The notes under the pieces: generated by a model
Seen by the model: the letters and a program-made list of their open reading frames with translations, nothing else
Databases searched by the model: none
Told to the model about the DNA's origin: nothing
Part shown: positions 10,108 through 20,516 of the stretch, in pieces
How positions within the stretch are numbered: the first letter of the stretch is position 1
Layout: every line of letters begins with the position of its first letter
Source: Tritrichomonas musculus
Taxonomy: Eukaryota > Parabasalia > Tritrichomonadida > Tritrichomonadidae
DNA: 64,000 nt
Direction: 5' to 3'
Assembly (NCBI GenBank): GCA_039105265.1
Contig: JAPFFF010000074.1
Coordinates: 62,001-126,000, forward strand
Made by a program: the position numbers and the translations under genes

Positions 10108-13100
10108 CTACTCTATATTTGCGCACTTCTTCTCTAATGTAGCAAGTCTTGTCTCAAGGGTATCAATATATGCATCCTTCTGGTCTATCATTTCCTTCAC
10201 TTCTGCTTTAGTAATATAAGCAGTCATATCTATATCTTCTAATGGATGCTTATTATCGAGTTCTTTTATTTTCTCGCACATGAATGCTATTGTACCCTTT
10301 AAAGTATCGCGATATGTCTTTGCAATATTAATACATGTATCAAATGAAACCATCATCTTATCAGCATCCTTCATTGTTATTTCAAGTTCAGGTTCATCAT
10401 CTGTTTCTTCATGATATGCCCATGCAAGAATCTTTTCTAATACATCTTCCTCTGCTAATGTTTCTGGGTTATCATTACGACGGAACCAACTTGGAATATT
10501 AAATAATCCTATTCTATTTGCTACATATGCTTCTGCTGCTACCCCTGCTATAGCTGCTGCATCACCAGGATGATGTCTAACAAACTGCCATTGACCATGT
10601 AAGAACCTTCTAGCAACATAACCTACTGCTCCCATAATAACCTGAGTAGTTGCACTTATAACACCATCTTGTTGGTACATTTCTATCACTCCATTCACAA
10701 TATTAATTACATGTAGTCTTCTTCTATCTATTGTAGCAACTACATTTCCATTATATAGTACTTGTGTTATTTCTTCACCAGTTGTTTCATCTAATGTGTC
10801 ATTAAAAGCTAAAAGATTACCATGAGAATAAATATTATCCATTAGTTCTCCTCTTTGTTCATCACTCATTTGTTCTATCATTCTTGCTGTTATTGCTGGT
10901 GTTGTTCCTGGTACTGTCCAAGTATCTGTTGTGGCAACAAGGTCATAATGTTGATATCTAACTCCATTTGCATTGACTTCTATCTGTGAATTTATTCCAA
11001 CAAATCGTACTTGACCTCCACTAATATTTGCTGTTGTTGGTGCTGAATAATCAATAGTAGCAACAATTGGGTCAATAGTCTCTCCTCTATGATCAATAAT
11101 ATTTATCCATGCTTCCATTGTTTGGTCATTCAAGTAAGGTTCTAAACCAATATCTCCATTTTGCACAAATGGTAAATTTAGTCTATCTTGCATCGATAAT
11201 TGTTCAATATCTCTCGCTGTGTATGTTGTTCCTTCCCATTCTATTGACCAATTATTATCAGTAGCTCTATGTATTCTATCTGTCATCTCAATATCAGCTG
11301 GCCTTATTAGAGTCCTTCGTCGAAATATATTATTATGGATAATGAGTTGGTCATTATAAAACAAATCATACACATTAAACCACTCTCTTCCATGATATTG
11401 GATACGTAAGATATCAGGATGATTAGCAACTAATGCATTTCGTTCTTCTCTTGTCAAATCTGCTATGTCTTCTAAGGTATACTGAGTTCCAGCAATATCA
11501 ATAACAGGAACTTGATTCCTAAGTGCAATCGTAGTTGATGCCGTATTTGTCATTGTAGTCTGTGGTACAGTTATATCTGTTCGAATCTCATCTGTTTCAT
11601 CTGTAACAACTTGTGGCTGTACTTCTCTATGAGTTCTCACTAATGATTGTTCAGTGGTTGTGATAGTATTAGTTGCATTATCAGTATCATTATCAGTTAT
11701 TGTAATCGAGGATGAATTAATATTTAATGTTTCAGTTCCATTTGTATCTGGTCTATTCCTAAAGAAGTGTAAGACATTCGAACCAAGTGTAGCAATAGCA
11801 TTTCCTAACTGAGTCAGTGCATGTGTTGTCGAAAGGACAACCTGTGTTGCTGAAAAGGTTCCTATAGCTCCTGCAATAGGATTTTGAACAGTTGTTGTTA
11901 TTGGCAAAAATCTTTCCATAGTCATCTTATCAGCCTTCAAATCAACATTCACCAAAAACTTACCTTGAAAGCCACTACCTCCATCACCAGGATAACCACC
12001 CCCGCCTCCTCCTCCACTTCCTCCTGGACCAGGGAAAGGTCTTGTTTGATACGTGTTGATTCGTAAATTATTATCTGTCATATTTAATGTTGATGCTGCT
12101 GCATAAATTTGAAAACCAAGGTTTACTAATTGTAATACAGTATTCATTACTGTCATAAATTTTTGTATTTCTGCTACGTATTCATTATATAGTGACTGAA
12201 CTCTCATTTGTTCTACAATGTTATTAACTATCTCTCGTAAAACAGCATATTCATAACCTAATGTATCAACAGTTCCTCCAACAACATTTAAATCTCGGCG
12301 CATAGTCATAATATTATCAGCCCATATAATCTTTGATGAATATATATTATAGTCTGTTGATATACAAGTGCATTTTCTAGGATCTGGCTCTACTTCATAA
12401 AATTGTTGATATATAATTATATGAAATGGGTTTGTACCAAAACTATCTAGCTCAAAATAGTTCTTCTCTATATAGATAGCAATATTTTTATTCACATCTG
12501 CTGAGAGAATAGACATACCAGATTCGAATCTTTTTTCTCTATAACAACTAAACAATTCAAGGACCTGATTATTTCCATAAGTATTAACATATTCTGATGT
12601 TACCGCTCCTGCAACAAGATTACAATCCCACTGTATTGTCGTAATACGCTCTTTTATGTCTAAATCACATTTAACATATAAGGCTGTTTTATTCAACTTT
12701 TTTGGTGCTGAAACTGATATCACTAAAACATCGTAATCCTCATCATCTTTTGTGTATTTTTTTCTTCTTCCCTTACCACCATCATCCCAAAATGCATCCA
12801 CTCCTTCAGTAACTTCACTTCCATCTTTATTTATGATTCTCCAATTCTTGAGATATGGGTACAATATTTCTGCGAAATTAAGTGAAGAATGGTCTTCAGG
12901 CATATCAGGATATATAGTTTCTTTCATCCATTTTACCATTTTGTCATAATGCTTGACAACAAACTCTGGTGACCCCCAATTTTTTTCTCCAATTGATATC
13001 TTTGCTAAACAGTTATTGATACAATTATTACCGTTCCATTTCTCACCATCCCATGTTAATTCCCAATAGTGTCCAAATAAGTAATCTCTAAACTTAAATA

Positions 13101-13803
13101 CCATATTAAGTGGTAAATTATAATTAGGGTCAATATCCCATCTCATACGATAATATTCACTATCTTCATCAATAATATCCGGCTTATATAAATATAATTG
13201 ATCTGATTCTTTTAATGTAAAATATTTAGAGTCAGTAGAAGGAGTTGATATCTCATTATTCATAACCTTGTAGTCTACTACTTTTGCATTATATTCTTGT
13301 CTAAATATTTCTAATAACTCATAATCAATATCAATATCTATCTTATTTCCATCAGGGTCTACTATAGAATCTTCTGCTAATGTACGAGCATAAGCAATGG
13401 GAACTGGATCACCACCTGTTAATTTAATCATAATATATTCAAATCCATTAAAGAGTTTTTCAGCGATTGGACATATTACATACAAAACTGCAAGAGCTCC
13501 GATAGAAACTGCTGCACCACCCAAGACGAAAGCTATTATTGTAATCCTCACCATATGTGGACAATTTTCCCAAAATGTTCCTTTACCATCATTATCTTCA
13601 CCTGTAAAGAATAAATATGTATCATTACCAAACTTCTTAACTCCATTCCATAAAGCTATAAATGGTCTTTTAATTAACTTCCAGACGTTTCCCCAGAATC
13701 CTTCCCATGATGTACATGCAACATTAACTTCTTTATATCCTTTCTTTTTCAACTCATCAACTGTTTTAGTAGTTGGTGTGATTTCCTTAAAACCCTCTAG
13801 CAT
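10108..13803 (-). CDS. Large virion-surface/fibre-type protein, paralogue 2 (Maverick A)
   Basis: 1231 aa from the first ATG, paralogous to its downstream neighbour. A strong hydrophobic segment (residues about 84-118, IIAFVLGGAAVSIGALAVLY) predicts a membrane span. A poly-Gly stretch (PGGSGGGGGGGYPG, about residue 595-605) looks like a flexible linker. The C-terminal block KMMVSFDTCINIAKTYRD matches KVAMTLTSTMDMCKRFRH of paralogue 1, and a short coiled coil ends the protein. No enzyme motif seen. The hAT transposon lies directly upstream of the first ATG. A membrane-anchored structural or entry protein is the most likely role, by inference from context. Confidence 0.6.
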   Translation of the reverse strand: MLEGFKEITPTTKTVDELKKKGYKEVNVACTSWEGFWGNVWKLIKRPFIALWNGVKKFGNDTYLFFTGEDNDGKGTFWENCPHMVRITIIAFVLGGAAVSIGALAVLYVICPIAEKLFNGFEYIMIKLTGGDPVPIAYARTLAEDSIVDPDGNKIDIDIDYELLEIFRQEYNAKVVDYKVMNNEISTPSTDSKYFTLKESDQLYLYKPDIIDEDSEYYRMRWDIDPNYNLPLNMVFKFRDYLFGHYWELTWDGEKWNGNNCINNCLAKISIGEKNWGSPEFVVKHYDKMVKWMKETIYPDMPEDHSSLNFAEILYPYLKNWRIINKDGSEVTEGVDAFWDDGGKGRRKKYTKDDEDYDVLVISVSAPKKLNKTALYVKCDLDIKERITTIQWDCNLVAGAVTSEYVNTYGNNQVLELFSCYREKRFESGMSILSADVNKNIAIYIEKNYFELDSFGTNPFHIIIYQQFYEVEPDPRKCTCISTDYNIYSSKIIWADNIMTMRRDLNVVGGTVDTLGYEYAVLREIVNNIVEQMRVQSLYNEYVAEIQKFMTVMNTVLQLVNLGFQIYAAASTLNMTDNNLRINTYQTRPFPGPGGSGGGGGGGYPGDGGSGFQGKFLVNVDLKADKMTMERFLPITTTVQNPIAGAIGTFSATQVVLSTTHALTQLGNAIATLGSNVLHFFRNRPDTNGTETLNINSSSITITDNDTDNATNTITTTEQSLVRTHREVQPQVVTDETDEIRTDITVPQTTMTNTASTTIALRNQVPVIDIAGTQYTLEDIADLTREERNALVANHPDILRIQYHGREWFNVYDLFYNDQLIIHNNIFRRRTLIRPADIEMTDRIHRATDNNWSIEWEGTTYTARDIEQLSMQDRLNLPFVQNGDIGLEPYLNDQTMEAWINIIDHRGETIDPIVATIDYSAPTTANISGGQVRFVGINSQIEVNANGVRYQHYDLVATTDTWTVPGTTPAITARMIEQMSDEQRGELMDNIYSHGNLLAFNDTLDETTGEEITQVLYNGNVVATIDRRRLHVINIVNGVIEMYQQDGVISATTQVIMGAVGYVARRFLHGQWQFVRHHPGDAAAIAGVAAEAYVANRIGLFNIPSWFRRNDNPETLAEEDVLEKILAWAYHEETDDEPELEITMKDADKMMVSFDTCINIAKTYRDTLKGTIAFMCEKIKELDNKHPLEDIDMTAYITKAEVKEMIDQKDAYIDTLETRLATLEKKCANIE

Positions 13804-13884
13804 TTCTTCAAAGTCAGGGTCTATTTCACCAACAAAATTTTCTATTTCACTGTCATAGTAGTCTTGTCGATTAGGATAGTCTTA

Positions 13885-16800
13885 GGATAAAGAAAATATC
13901 CTAAAAGGATATTTGAATAACCTAATATCAAATAATAAACGAACTTATACAGTATTTAATTTTTTGGAAGAACTTTTTCTATATTAAAACTTTTTGCCTT
14001 TTTAAATTTAAATCAAAACAATAAAGAGTTATTTTGTTTGATTCATATTCATTTGAAATATTGAAACTATAGTTCTTTTAATTGATTTAAACTATTATAT
14101 ATTTTTATATAATTATTTGAATATTTCATCTTTAAAAAAAGCATAATGGTATTTTTTTATTCATTTTTATATATGATGATCTTTGTTCGATTAAAAGGAA
14201 GTCATACTTTTTTTATTCCAATTCTTTCATAAGTTAGCAATATATCAGAGCATGTTAAGGTCGAAAAATATTAATTTTCTTTTGTTATTAACAAATATTG
14301 TTAATATAATTAATTTTTGAACATAATAAAATTTTATTATAAAAAAAAGTTTTTTATTGAGATTATTTTATTTGTGTTTTTGAAAATTTTACAAAAATCA
14401 TAAATAACTATTATTAATAATGTAATTTGATATTTGAAATTTTATTTTTCTACCAGTAATTTAGCTTTTTTGGTGGCAAGTTCATTTATACTGAATTGAA
14501 AATCTGTAATTTTCTCATAAAAAGGACATATTTTCCTATAAAAATAAAAAAAATATTAAAAAGACTTGAAAGAGAAGATATTTGAAAGTCAAATAACTAA
14601 AAGAAAAGTTATTTTTTTTATTGGAAAAAATTGATAAGAATAAAAATATTTTTTATTCAAATAATTATGAGTAAAATAGATTTCTGAGAAAATCTACGGT
14701 AGAGTCTATTCAATTTTTTTATTTTGATATCAAATTATAAATTAAAATATTATATTAAATAAAATAAGATAAAATAATTATATTAAATAAAATAAGATAT
14801 ATTATTACATATTATAAATATAATTTGTTCTAATATATCAAATTAAAAAATTATATTCTAAAAAATAAGATATAATACTTTTAAATAAAATAAGTTAATT
14901 AATAAAAAAACATTTTATTAAATGGATTGTAGTATTCTCCGTGCATCAAGTAGATCTTCGTTACTCCTGAGCCTTCTGTTGGTATGTATGAGTCGCTGCT
15001 TTGAAATTGCACGCTCACAACTCGCCTCGGACAAAGCTGATCCAAGAAGTCTCATCGCAATATCAGCTGCATGATTCATTTCTTTATCTGAGTTTCTTAT
15101 TTGAAGCCAAGAGTAATTTGATTCATTTAACCAGTATTTCTTATAAGGATCTTCAATAGAATCTATGTATCTATTAAAAGCATTTATAGTATATGTTTGT
15201 TCGGATGTAGTCATTTTCCTCCTTTTTAACAATGTTATTAGGCATTCTTTCGCAGAATCAAGATGATTTTTGTTGAAGAGCGCAACATCAGCTGGAATGA
15301 AATCTTCATCATCATCAGATTCAGTTTCTTCTTGATCTGAAGAATTGCTATCATCATCATTTGATGGTAAGTTTTCATTCTCAACTAACTCTCCTGTACT
15401 TGTCATTATTACTTCTTCTTCTTCTGGTAACTGAATCAGCGATACATCAATTTCATCATCAAACTGCGGATAGTTTTCTAGGTTGAAATAATGCATGTAA
15501 GTGTCTTCTCTGGGATTTCGTTGTTCAATAGCTCTTTTTCTGAAGTCTTCTCGTCCTTGAGGAGTAAATACATATCCTAATGACCAAATTCCTCCATCTT
15601 TAGCTTCAAGAGTATATTTGCTCAGGGATTCAGCTAAATCTCTTCCAAATGGAACTTTTAATTTGGCAGCAAGTTCGTATAAGCAACCTATAGCTCTCTC
15701 TAATATGAGAAATGCGGATGAGAACAAAGTTTTTGGGTTTTCGAATCTAGAGATCAGGCATTTAAATACCTTAAGTACTTTTTCTAAATCTATAAATTTC
15801 TCTATGGACATGTTTGGCTTAATTCGAAATATCTTATCTTTATGATCAATTACAAATTTAACAATATCATAATCGTTCGCCCACCTTGTATCCATGTGTT
15901 GTGGGCAAATAGATCCTATATCTTTCTGCTTTTCAATACATAACTTGGATAATGAATGTAATTCATTAACAATTTGGGATAATTCGAAATTATTTTTAGC
16001 TATGCGTTTATAGGCGTTATGTGTTCGATGACACAAACATGGCACAACTATGATCCTAGAAATATGTGATATACTTGTATTTAAAATCAAAGAAGTCGAT
16101 TTCCAAGCCTTTTTCTGAGCCGTATTGCCATCTATTACTACTGAACCGATATTAATATTTACTATACTCAGAGGTAGTAAGCCTTTAGGAATTGCTTCAA
16201 GATAACAATCAGTATTGCCGCCTTTCATACGAACAATATTAAAAGGATATGATTTGAGAGTTGTTTGTGGGCATTCCAGCACAAAATGGAGGTTCATGTG
16301 GCCAGATGTTTTTCCTTCGTCCATCGCAACGCAACAAAAAGGAACTTGCGAAAATTGGTTAAGAATAGATCTATGACGTTTAAAAGCTTCTGAAGTCATT
16401 ATGTGTCTTAGTTTCTCTCTATTAATCTTATTGAATGATTGATGTGCTTTTTCTTCGGCTCGCCTATCACCTGCAATTTCTAATCCATATGTAATGAAAT
16501 CAATGGCAAGTTGATGGAATTGTTCTGAACATAGAAGATCAAGAGGTAGATTCTTCATCCCTGTAAATAATGCCATTTGTGTGTATAAATAGCCTTCTGT
16601 AATTCTGTCTAATCCATCTTTGCCATTGTCTTTTATTGCGTAATTGTGTAAATTATTCGTAATAACCGGTTTTCCAGCTTTGCAAATATGTGTATTATTA
16701 ACTAGCCAAGAAGTAAAATTGTCTTCGCGTTTGAATTCCATATTGCATTGACATAAAATTCCATCTTCGTTATAAAGTGTTTCGTCACATATAACATAAT

Positions 16801-17853
16801 ATCTGTTATCACTTGATCTATACTTTCTGAATCTATGTATAGTACCTTGTTCTAGTTTTGGATATGTAGTAATGCCAATGTAAGTAAGATTCTTTGCATC
16901 AATTTGCTTCTTCTTTGACTTCATTTGATTTTTTGTGGTCGGCCTCAACTATTATACTTTTAATATTTCTAAAAATAGTATTGAATATTATATTTTAGTT
17001 ATTTTATTCCAATTTTATCTAGATAATCATATTTTAAATTTAATAGCATTGCTAAATTATTTTACATAAGATATAAATAAGATTATAATGTTAATAAATA
17101 AATGAATTATGAAGTTATTTATGCAAAAAAAATTAGGATAAATGAGAAGACATTCAAATAATCTTTTTTTTTTGATATATTATCATATAATTTATATTCT
17201 GTATTAATACTGTGTAAATTTTGCTTTCAAAATAATACGAAAATATTTTTGATGAATTTTAGACTTAAAATTATGATTCAAAGAAAGATATTTAAGAATT
17301 AAAATCTAGGATAATTTTTCCTTTTTTATATAGGTTAGACATAAACTCCTAAATATTCAATTATTGGCATATTTGTTCGATTTTTTGACCATTTTAGGAT
17401 AAAGGTTAATATCCTAATATCCTAAAGGCCAAAAAAGATCAAATATTTTCACTGTTTAGGATATTTAAGTAAATTCCTTTATCCTAAAGATTATTTTCAT
17501 GTTATATCAAAAAATTAAATATTACATTACTAATATAATTAATAATTAGCAATAATATTTATATAATTTTGTTAATATTTTTTTTTTTTAATAAAACATA
17601 CATTTTGAAAAAGATATTTTAATTTTTTTATATTCTTTTCAGGAAAAGTTAAAATTAATAAATTAAAACACACTTATGTCAAATTTCAAAATATTATATA
17701 AAAATTTAAATATGGATAAAATACATATTTTTAGTATCTTTATATTTCAGGACTATAATATGTTAAATATTTAATAAATATAGCGATGAAAATTGACTAA
17801 AATTATTTTAGGATAATAAAAATCATTATCCTAGGATAAAAAAAAATTATCCT
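13885..17853 (-). mobile_element. hAT DNA transposon inserted in Maverick A
   Basis: About 4 kb with a single hAT transposase gene and long AT-rich non-coding flanks (13885-14917 and 16925-17853). Ends are marked by AGGATA / TATCCT motifs in both orientations: 13884, 13897 and 13906 at the left; 17396, 17410, 17418, 17458, 17480, 17810, 17827, 17833 and 17848 at the right. This is typical of hAT subterminal transposase-binding repeats. The flanking 8-mers TAGTCTTA and TAGTCATT agree at six of eight positions, so the target duplication is imperfect and the exact ends could be off by a few bases. The flanks hold nothing else I can identify. Confidence 0.75.
14918..16924 (-). CDS. hAT-family transposase
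   Basis: 668 aa from the first ATG, which follows AAAAAATCAA; the frame extends 24 bp further upstream without an ATG. The usual hAT order is visible (numbered from that upstream limit): an N-terminal Cys/His region resembling a degenerate BED finger (CQCNMEF...HICK), first acid in VAMDEGK (about 210), second acid in VIDGN (about 273), CLCHRTHN (about 304-310), DTRW (353-356), and a C-terminal dimerisation motif SEASCERAISKQR near residue 640 with the expected Glu. An acidic Ser/Asp/Glu-rich insert lies around residues 510-550. Length is normal for the family and no lesion is seen, so it may be active or only recently silent. Confidence 0.9.
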   Translation of the reverse strand: MKSKKKQIDAKNLTYIGITTYPKLEQGTIHRFRKYRSSDNRYYVICDETLYNEDGILCQCNMEFKREDNFTSWLVNNTHICKAGKPVITNNLHNYAIKDNGKDGLDRITEGYLYTQMALFTGMKNLPLDLLCSEQFHQLAIDFITYGLEIAGDRRAEEKAHQSFNKINREKLRHIMTSEAFKRHRSILNQFSQVPFCCVAMDEGKTSGHMNLHFVLECPQTTLKSYPFNIVRMKGGNTDCYLEAIPKGLLPLSIVNINIGSVVIDGNTAQKKAWKSTSLILNTSISHISRIIVVPCLCHRTHNAYKRIAKNNFELSQIVNELHSLSKLCIEKQKDIGSICPQHMDTRWANDYDIVKFVIDHKDKIFRIKPNMSIEKFIDLEKVLKVFKCLISRFENPKTLFSSAFLILERAIGCLYELAAKLKVPFGRDLAESLSKYTLEAKDGGIWSLGYVFTPQGREDFRKRAIEQRNPREDTYMHYFNLENYPQFDDEIDVSLIQLPEEEEVIMTSTGELVENENLPSNDDDSNSSDQEETESDDDEDFIPADVALFNKNHLDSAKECLITLLKRRKMTTSEQTYTINAFNRYIDSIEDPYKKYWLNESNYSWLQIRNSDKEMNHAADIAMRLLGSALSEASCERAISKQRLIHTNRRLRSNEDLLDARRILQSI

Positions 17854-17880
17854 TAGTCATTTTAGGAGAAGTCCACAACA

Positions 17881-19395
17881 TTAGTCATAGTTAGTTACTT
17901 TAAATACTATATTTTCTTCTTTTATCTCCCCTGTAAGTGCGTCTTTTAGGTTTCGATACCCTTCAAACACAATACATTTAAAATGAGACCAAAGAAAATA
18001 ATATATATTATATAATGTTTTCAGGGTTTGAATAAAGGCGTAGTCGATTGTTTTATAGGTTAATTTAAAAGACATCTTAGCAAGATATAGAGTAGTCGAA
18101 ATTATATTATACAATAAGCTTTTTATCCATCCAATTGTCTTTTTACTATATAACCAATACTTAGATACATTGATTGTGAGTTCTTCAGGGGCATTATTAA
18201 CTGGAATCTTATTTGTTATCAAATTCTTTAATTCATCAGTAGTGGGAATTTCATAAACCATATCATCTTGGTTAACTAACTCCTTTGGTGGCTCAGTTGG
18301 AGTAGGTGTAGGAGTAGGAGTAGGTTCAGGTGTAGGAGTAGGAGTTGTTTCATCAATTTCTATTTTAACCTCATGTATTTCAGGTTCACCAGTTGTTTTA
18401 TTAATTAAGCACATAGAAGTATTTCCACCTGTTAAGTTCAAGAGGGTCTCATAAGATATAGTTTGATCATTTAACGCATCTATCCATTTAGTAATATTAG
18501 CAGCTGTTGTATTTGTTTTATTAACAAAGTCTTTCATGTTAGTTATGTTAGTCTCATTGACATCATAGGTAGTTTCATTAGTAGTTTCATTAACCTTTTC
18601 ATCAACATATTTAACAGGTTCTACCTCAGTAAAATTAACAGTATTATTTGCTATCCATTTAGATATATTTTCATTACTTGTACTTATATCTTGTATTATA
18701 GCGTCCATACTTTCTGGTTTCTTGTCCTCCGTTTCATAAGTTAAGGCTTGAGTAGTTTTATCTACATGTTCAACAATTATTTTTAAATCAGATAGTTTAG
18801 ACCAATCGATACTAGGTGCAATTGCATTATTTACATCATCTATATTTTTAATCATTAAGTTCATTACATTTAGCATACCTTGATGATTCTGTGTAAGTGC
18901 TTCTATTAGTTTCTTGTGTGTACTAACATCATATGATTCTGTTATTATTTCTTTATCATTTACCTCACCTGTAAAATAGTTTAATGTAGCACCAGGTGCA
19001 ATACCAGAATCTACGTCATCCTTCATTTTAGCTAGAAAGGTATGTAAATTAGTAGCACTATCTCGTAGTCTTTCATAGAGCTTATTGAAGCTTGCACAAT
19101 ATTGTATTTTTGGTGTCAGTGTACCGTTAGTATTCCATGTATAAATGCCCTTCCCTGCCATAAGATTAAGCGCACCAAAGTTTTCGAATCCATTTTTTTC
19201 GAAATAATCACCAACTATTTTTTCATCTATTTCAGCTTTGTTGTAGATACAATTAAATTGCACCATTTCGCCAGGTTCAATAGTGTTTTCAATGTTTAGT
19301 CGTTTACCATCTTCTTCATCAATAGTGATTTCTATATCATTTGATTTGAGTTTATATGCTTCCTTGCTCTTTGCAGAATACAGTGCCAAAGACAT
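17881..19395 (-). CDS. Thr/Asn-rich surface-type protein with TP-repeat linker (Maverick A)
   Basis: 504 aa starting at MSLALYSAKSK; the frame stays open 14 codons further upstream without an ATG, so this start is preferred, and it leaves 18 bp to the divergent next gene. The middle is rich in N-x-T/S sequons (NETTNETTYDVNETN), followed by a linker of alternating Thr-Pro (about residues 355-380). The last 110 residues are rich in aromatic and hydrophobic residues and Lys, and could be membrane-associated. No catalytic motif. Similar TP linkers occur in capsid-related genes of A and B. Probably a virion or surface protein; no family recognised. Confidence 0.6.
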   Translation of the reverse strand: MSLALYSAKSKEAYKLKSNDIEITIDEEDGKRLNIENTIEPGEMVQFNCIYNKAEIDEKIVGDYFEKNGFENFGALNLMAGKGIYTWNTNGTLTPKIQYCASFNKLYERLRDSATNLHTFLAKMKDDVDSGIAPGATLNYFTGEVNDKEIITESYDVSTHKKLIEALTQNHQGMLNVMNLMIKNIDDVNNAIAPSIDWSKLSDLKIIVEHVDKTTQALTYETEDKKPESMDAIIQDISTSNENISKWIANNTVNFTEVEPVKYVDEKVNETTNETTYDVNETNITNMKDFVNKTNTTAANITKWIDALNDQTISYETLLNLTGGNTSMCLINKTTGEPEIHEVKIEIDETTPTPTPEPTPTPTPTPTEPPKELVNQDDMVYEIPTTDELKNLITNKIPVNNAPEELTINVSKYWLYSKKTIGWIKSLLYNIISTTLYLAKMSFKLTYKTIDYAFIQTLKTLYNIYYFLWSHFKCIVFEGYRNLKDALTGEIKEENIVFKVTNYD

Positions 19396-19413
19396 TTTAT
19401 CAGAAATTAAATT

Positions 19414-20145
19414 ATGTTGTATAGTGTTCAGAGTCAACCAGTTAATTACAATACGGTAAGACTTAATATTGATATCCCATGGAAATGTCCATACGTGAAG
19501 TACTATGTTTCATCTATTAATACCAAAGCCAACATATTAATGACAACTGCGGAAGATTATTTAATATTTACTACATCAAAGAGTGAGGTACGAATTGATT
19601 TCGAGGAGATGTATACCTATTCATTTGGATATCTAGTCAAATTTCTAAATTCTCGTCAGACTACTATCACCTTCAAGAATATCAATAACAGAACCATATC
19701 ATTAACACCTACTGAAAATATTACATTCAAGGAAGGAAGTCATAGAGCAAAATTGATTACTGGTTTGTTCAACTGCAAGGAATTTGATGTAAAAGCTAAT
19801 GAAGAAAAAAATGTACCTGATCTACCTATACTTGATTTTGCCAATAAGTTGTATTTAGTTTCATTACAGGGGGTAGCAACTCATTCATCAATTGGAGACC
19901 AAGAATATACCCCAAGCATCCTTGCAAACATTGACACAATGATAATGGATCAAGAGGCAATGATAGTTAACTATGACATGACTAAGCCAATAAAAATAAA
20001 AGTTAATACGGATTCATTAAAATATTTGGAAATGAGATTAGTTGATTTCATGTTTCAACCAGTAATATTAAAATCTCCTCTCTTCATTACTTTAAAAATA
20101 AAACCAAGCCAAGAGGCTGATATATATGACATCCTTACTAAATGA
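19414..20145 (+). CDS. Beta-rich structural-type protein (Maverick A)
   Basis: 243 aa, first ATG. Alternating hydrophobic and polar residues suggest an all-beta fold. The C-terminal text LEMRLVDFMFQPVILKSPLFITLKI resembles the closing strands of viral jelly-roll-like or fibre-head proteins. Divergent from the gene to its left. It overlaps the convergent 107-aa gene by 8 bp. Unrecognised; a minor virion protein is the best guess. Confidence 0.55.
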   Translation: MLYSVQSQPVNYNTVRLNIDIPWKCPYVKYYVSSINTKANILMTTAEDYLIFTTSKSEVRIDFEEMYTYSFGYLVKFLNSRQTTITFKNINNRTISLTPTENITFKEGSHRAKLITGLFNCKEFDVKANEEKNVPDLPILDFANKLYLVSLQGVATHSSIGDQEYTPSILANIDTMIMDQEAMIVNYDMTKPIKIKVNTDSLKYLEMRLVDFMFQPVILKSPLFITLKIKPSQEADIYDILTK

Positions 20146-20461
20146 TAGCTCTGGGACAATGATATTGGATATAAGTCCTAATAATATATATCATTTCATT
20201 CACATTCCCAAACAAGTACTCATTTCCTATAAATGCTGTTCCATCTCTTGTTGTTGCTCTCGTATAATTTTCTTCAAATATTGTTATTAATTCTTTTTCC
20301 ACTTTTACTGAATCACTTACTGCTTCAATTATATATACTTCGCTGTCTTTTGGATATTGTCCCATTCTTGTTGCAATCTTATTTGTTCTACCAATTTTGT
20401 ATACAGGTTGATTAGAATAAGAAAATTCCCTTTCACGAATCAAATATATGTATTCTACCAT
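20138..20461 (-). CDS. GIY-YIG/T5orf172-like small protein (Maverick A)
   Basis: 107 aa. The N-terminus YIYLIRE followed by VYKIGRTNKIATRMGQYP matches the pattern of GIY-YIG superfamily proteins of the T5orf172/Mug113 kind, with a Tyr-Ile pair, a Lys-Ile-Gly strand and an Arg further on. The later VEKELITIFEENY fits the typical helix with a Glu. Such proteins are frequent in large DNA viruses and phages. Role unknown: nuclease or DNA-binding accessory. Superfamily is fairly confident, function is not. Confidence 0.6.
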   Translation of the reverse strand: MVEYIYLIREREFSYSNQPVYKIGRTNKIATRMGQYPKDSEVYIIEAVSDSVKVEKELITIFEENYTRATTRDGTAFIGNEYLFGNVNEMIYIIRTYIQYHCPRAII

Positions 20462-20516
20462 TTTAGGGTTAATAAATATTTAGCGTGATATTTTTTTATT
20501 TCTTATTTACACTTAA

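Noticed and set aside
11884-13858. Plus-strand open frames opposite the large surface-protein gene
   Set aside because: Shadows of the minus-strand coding sequence with unnatural composition.
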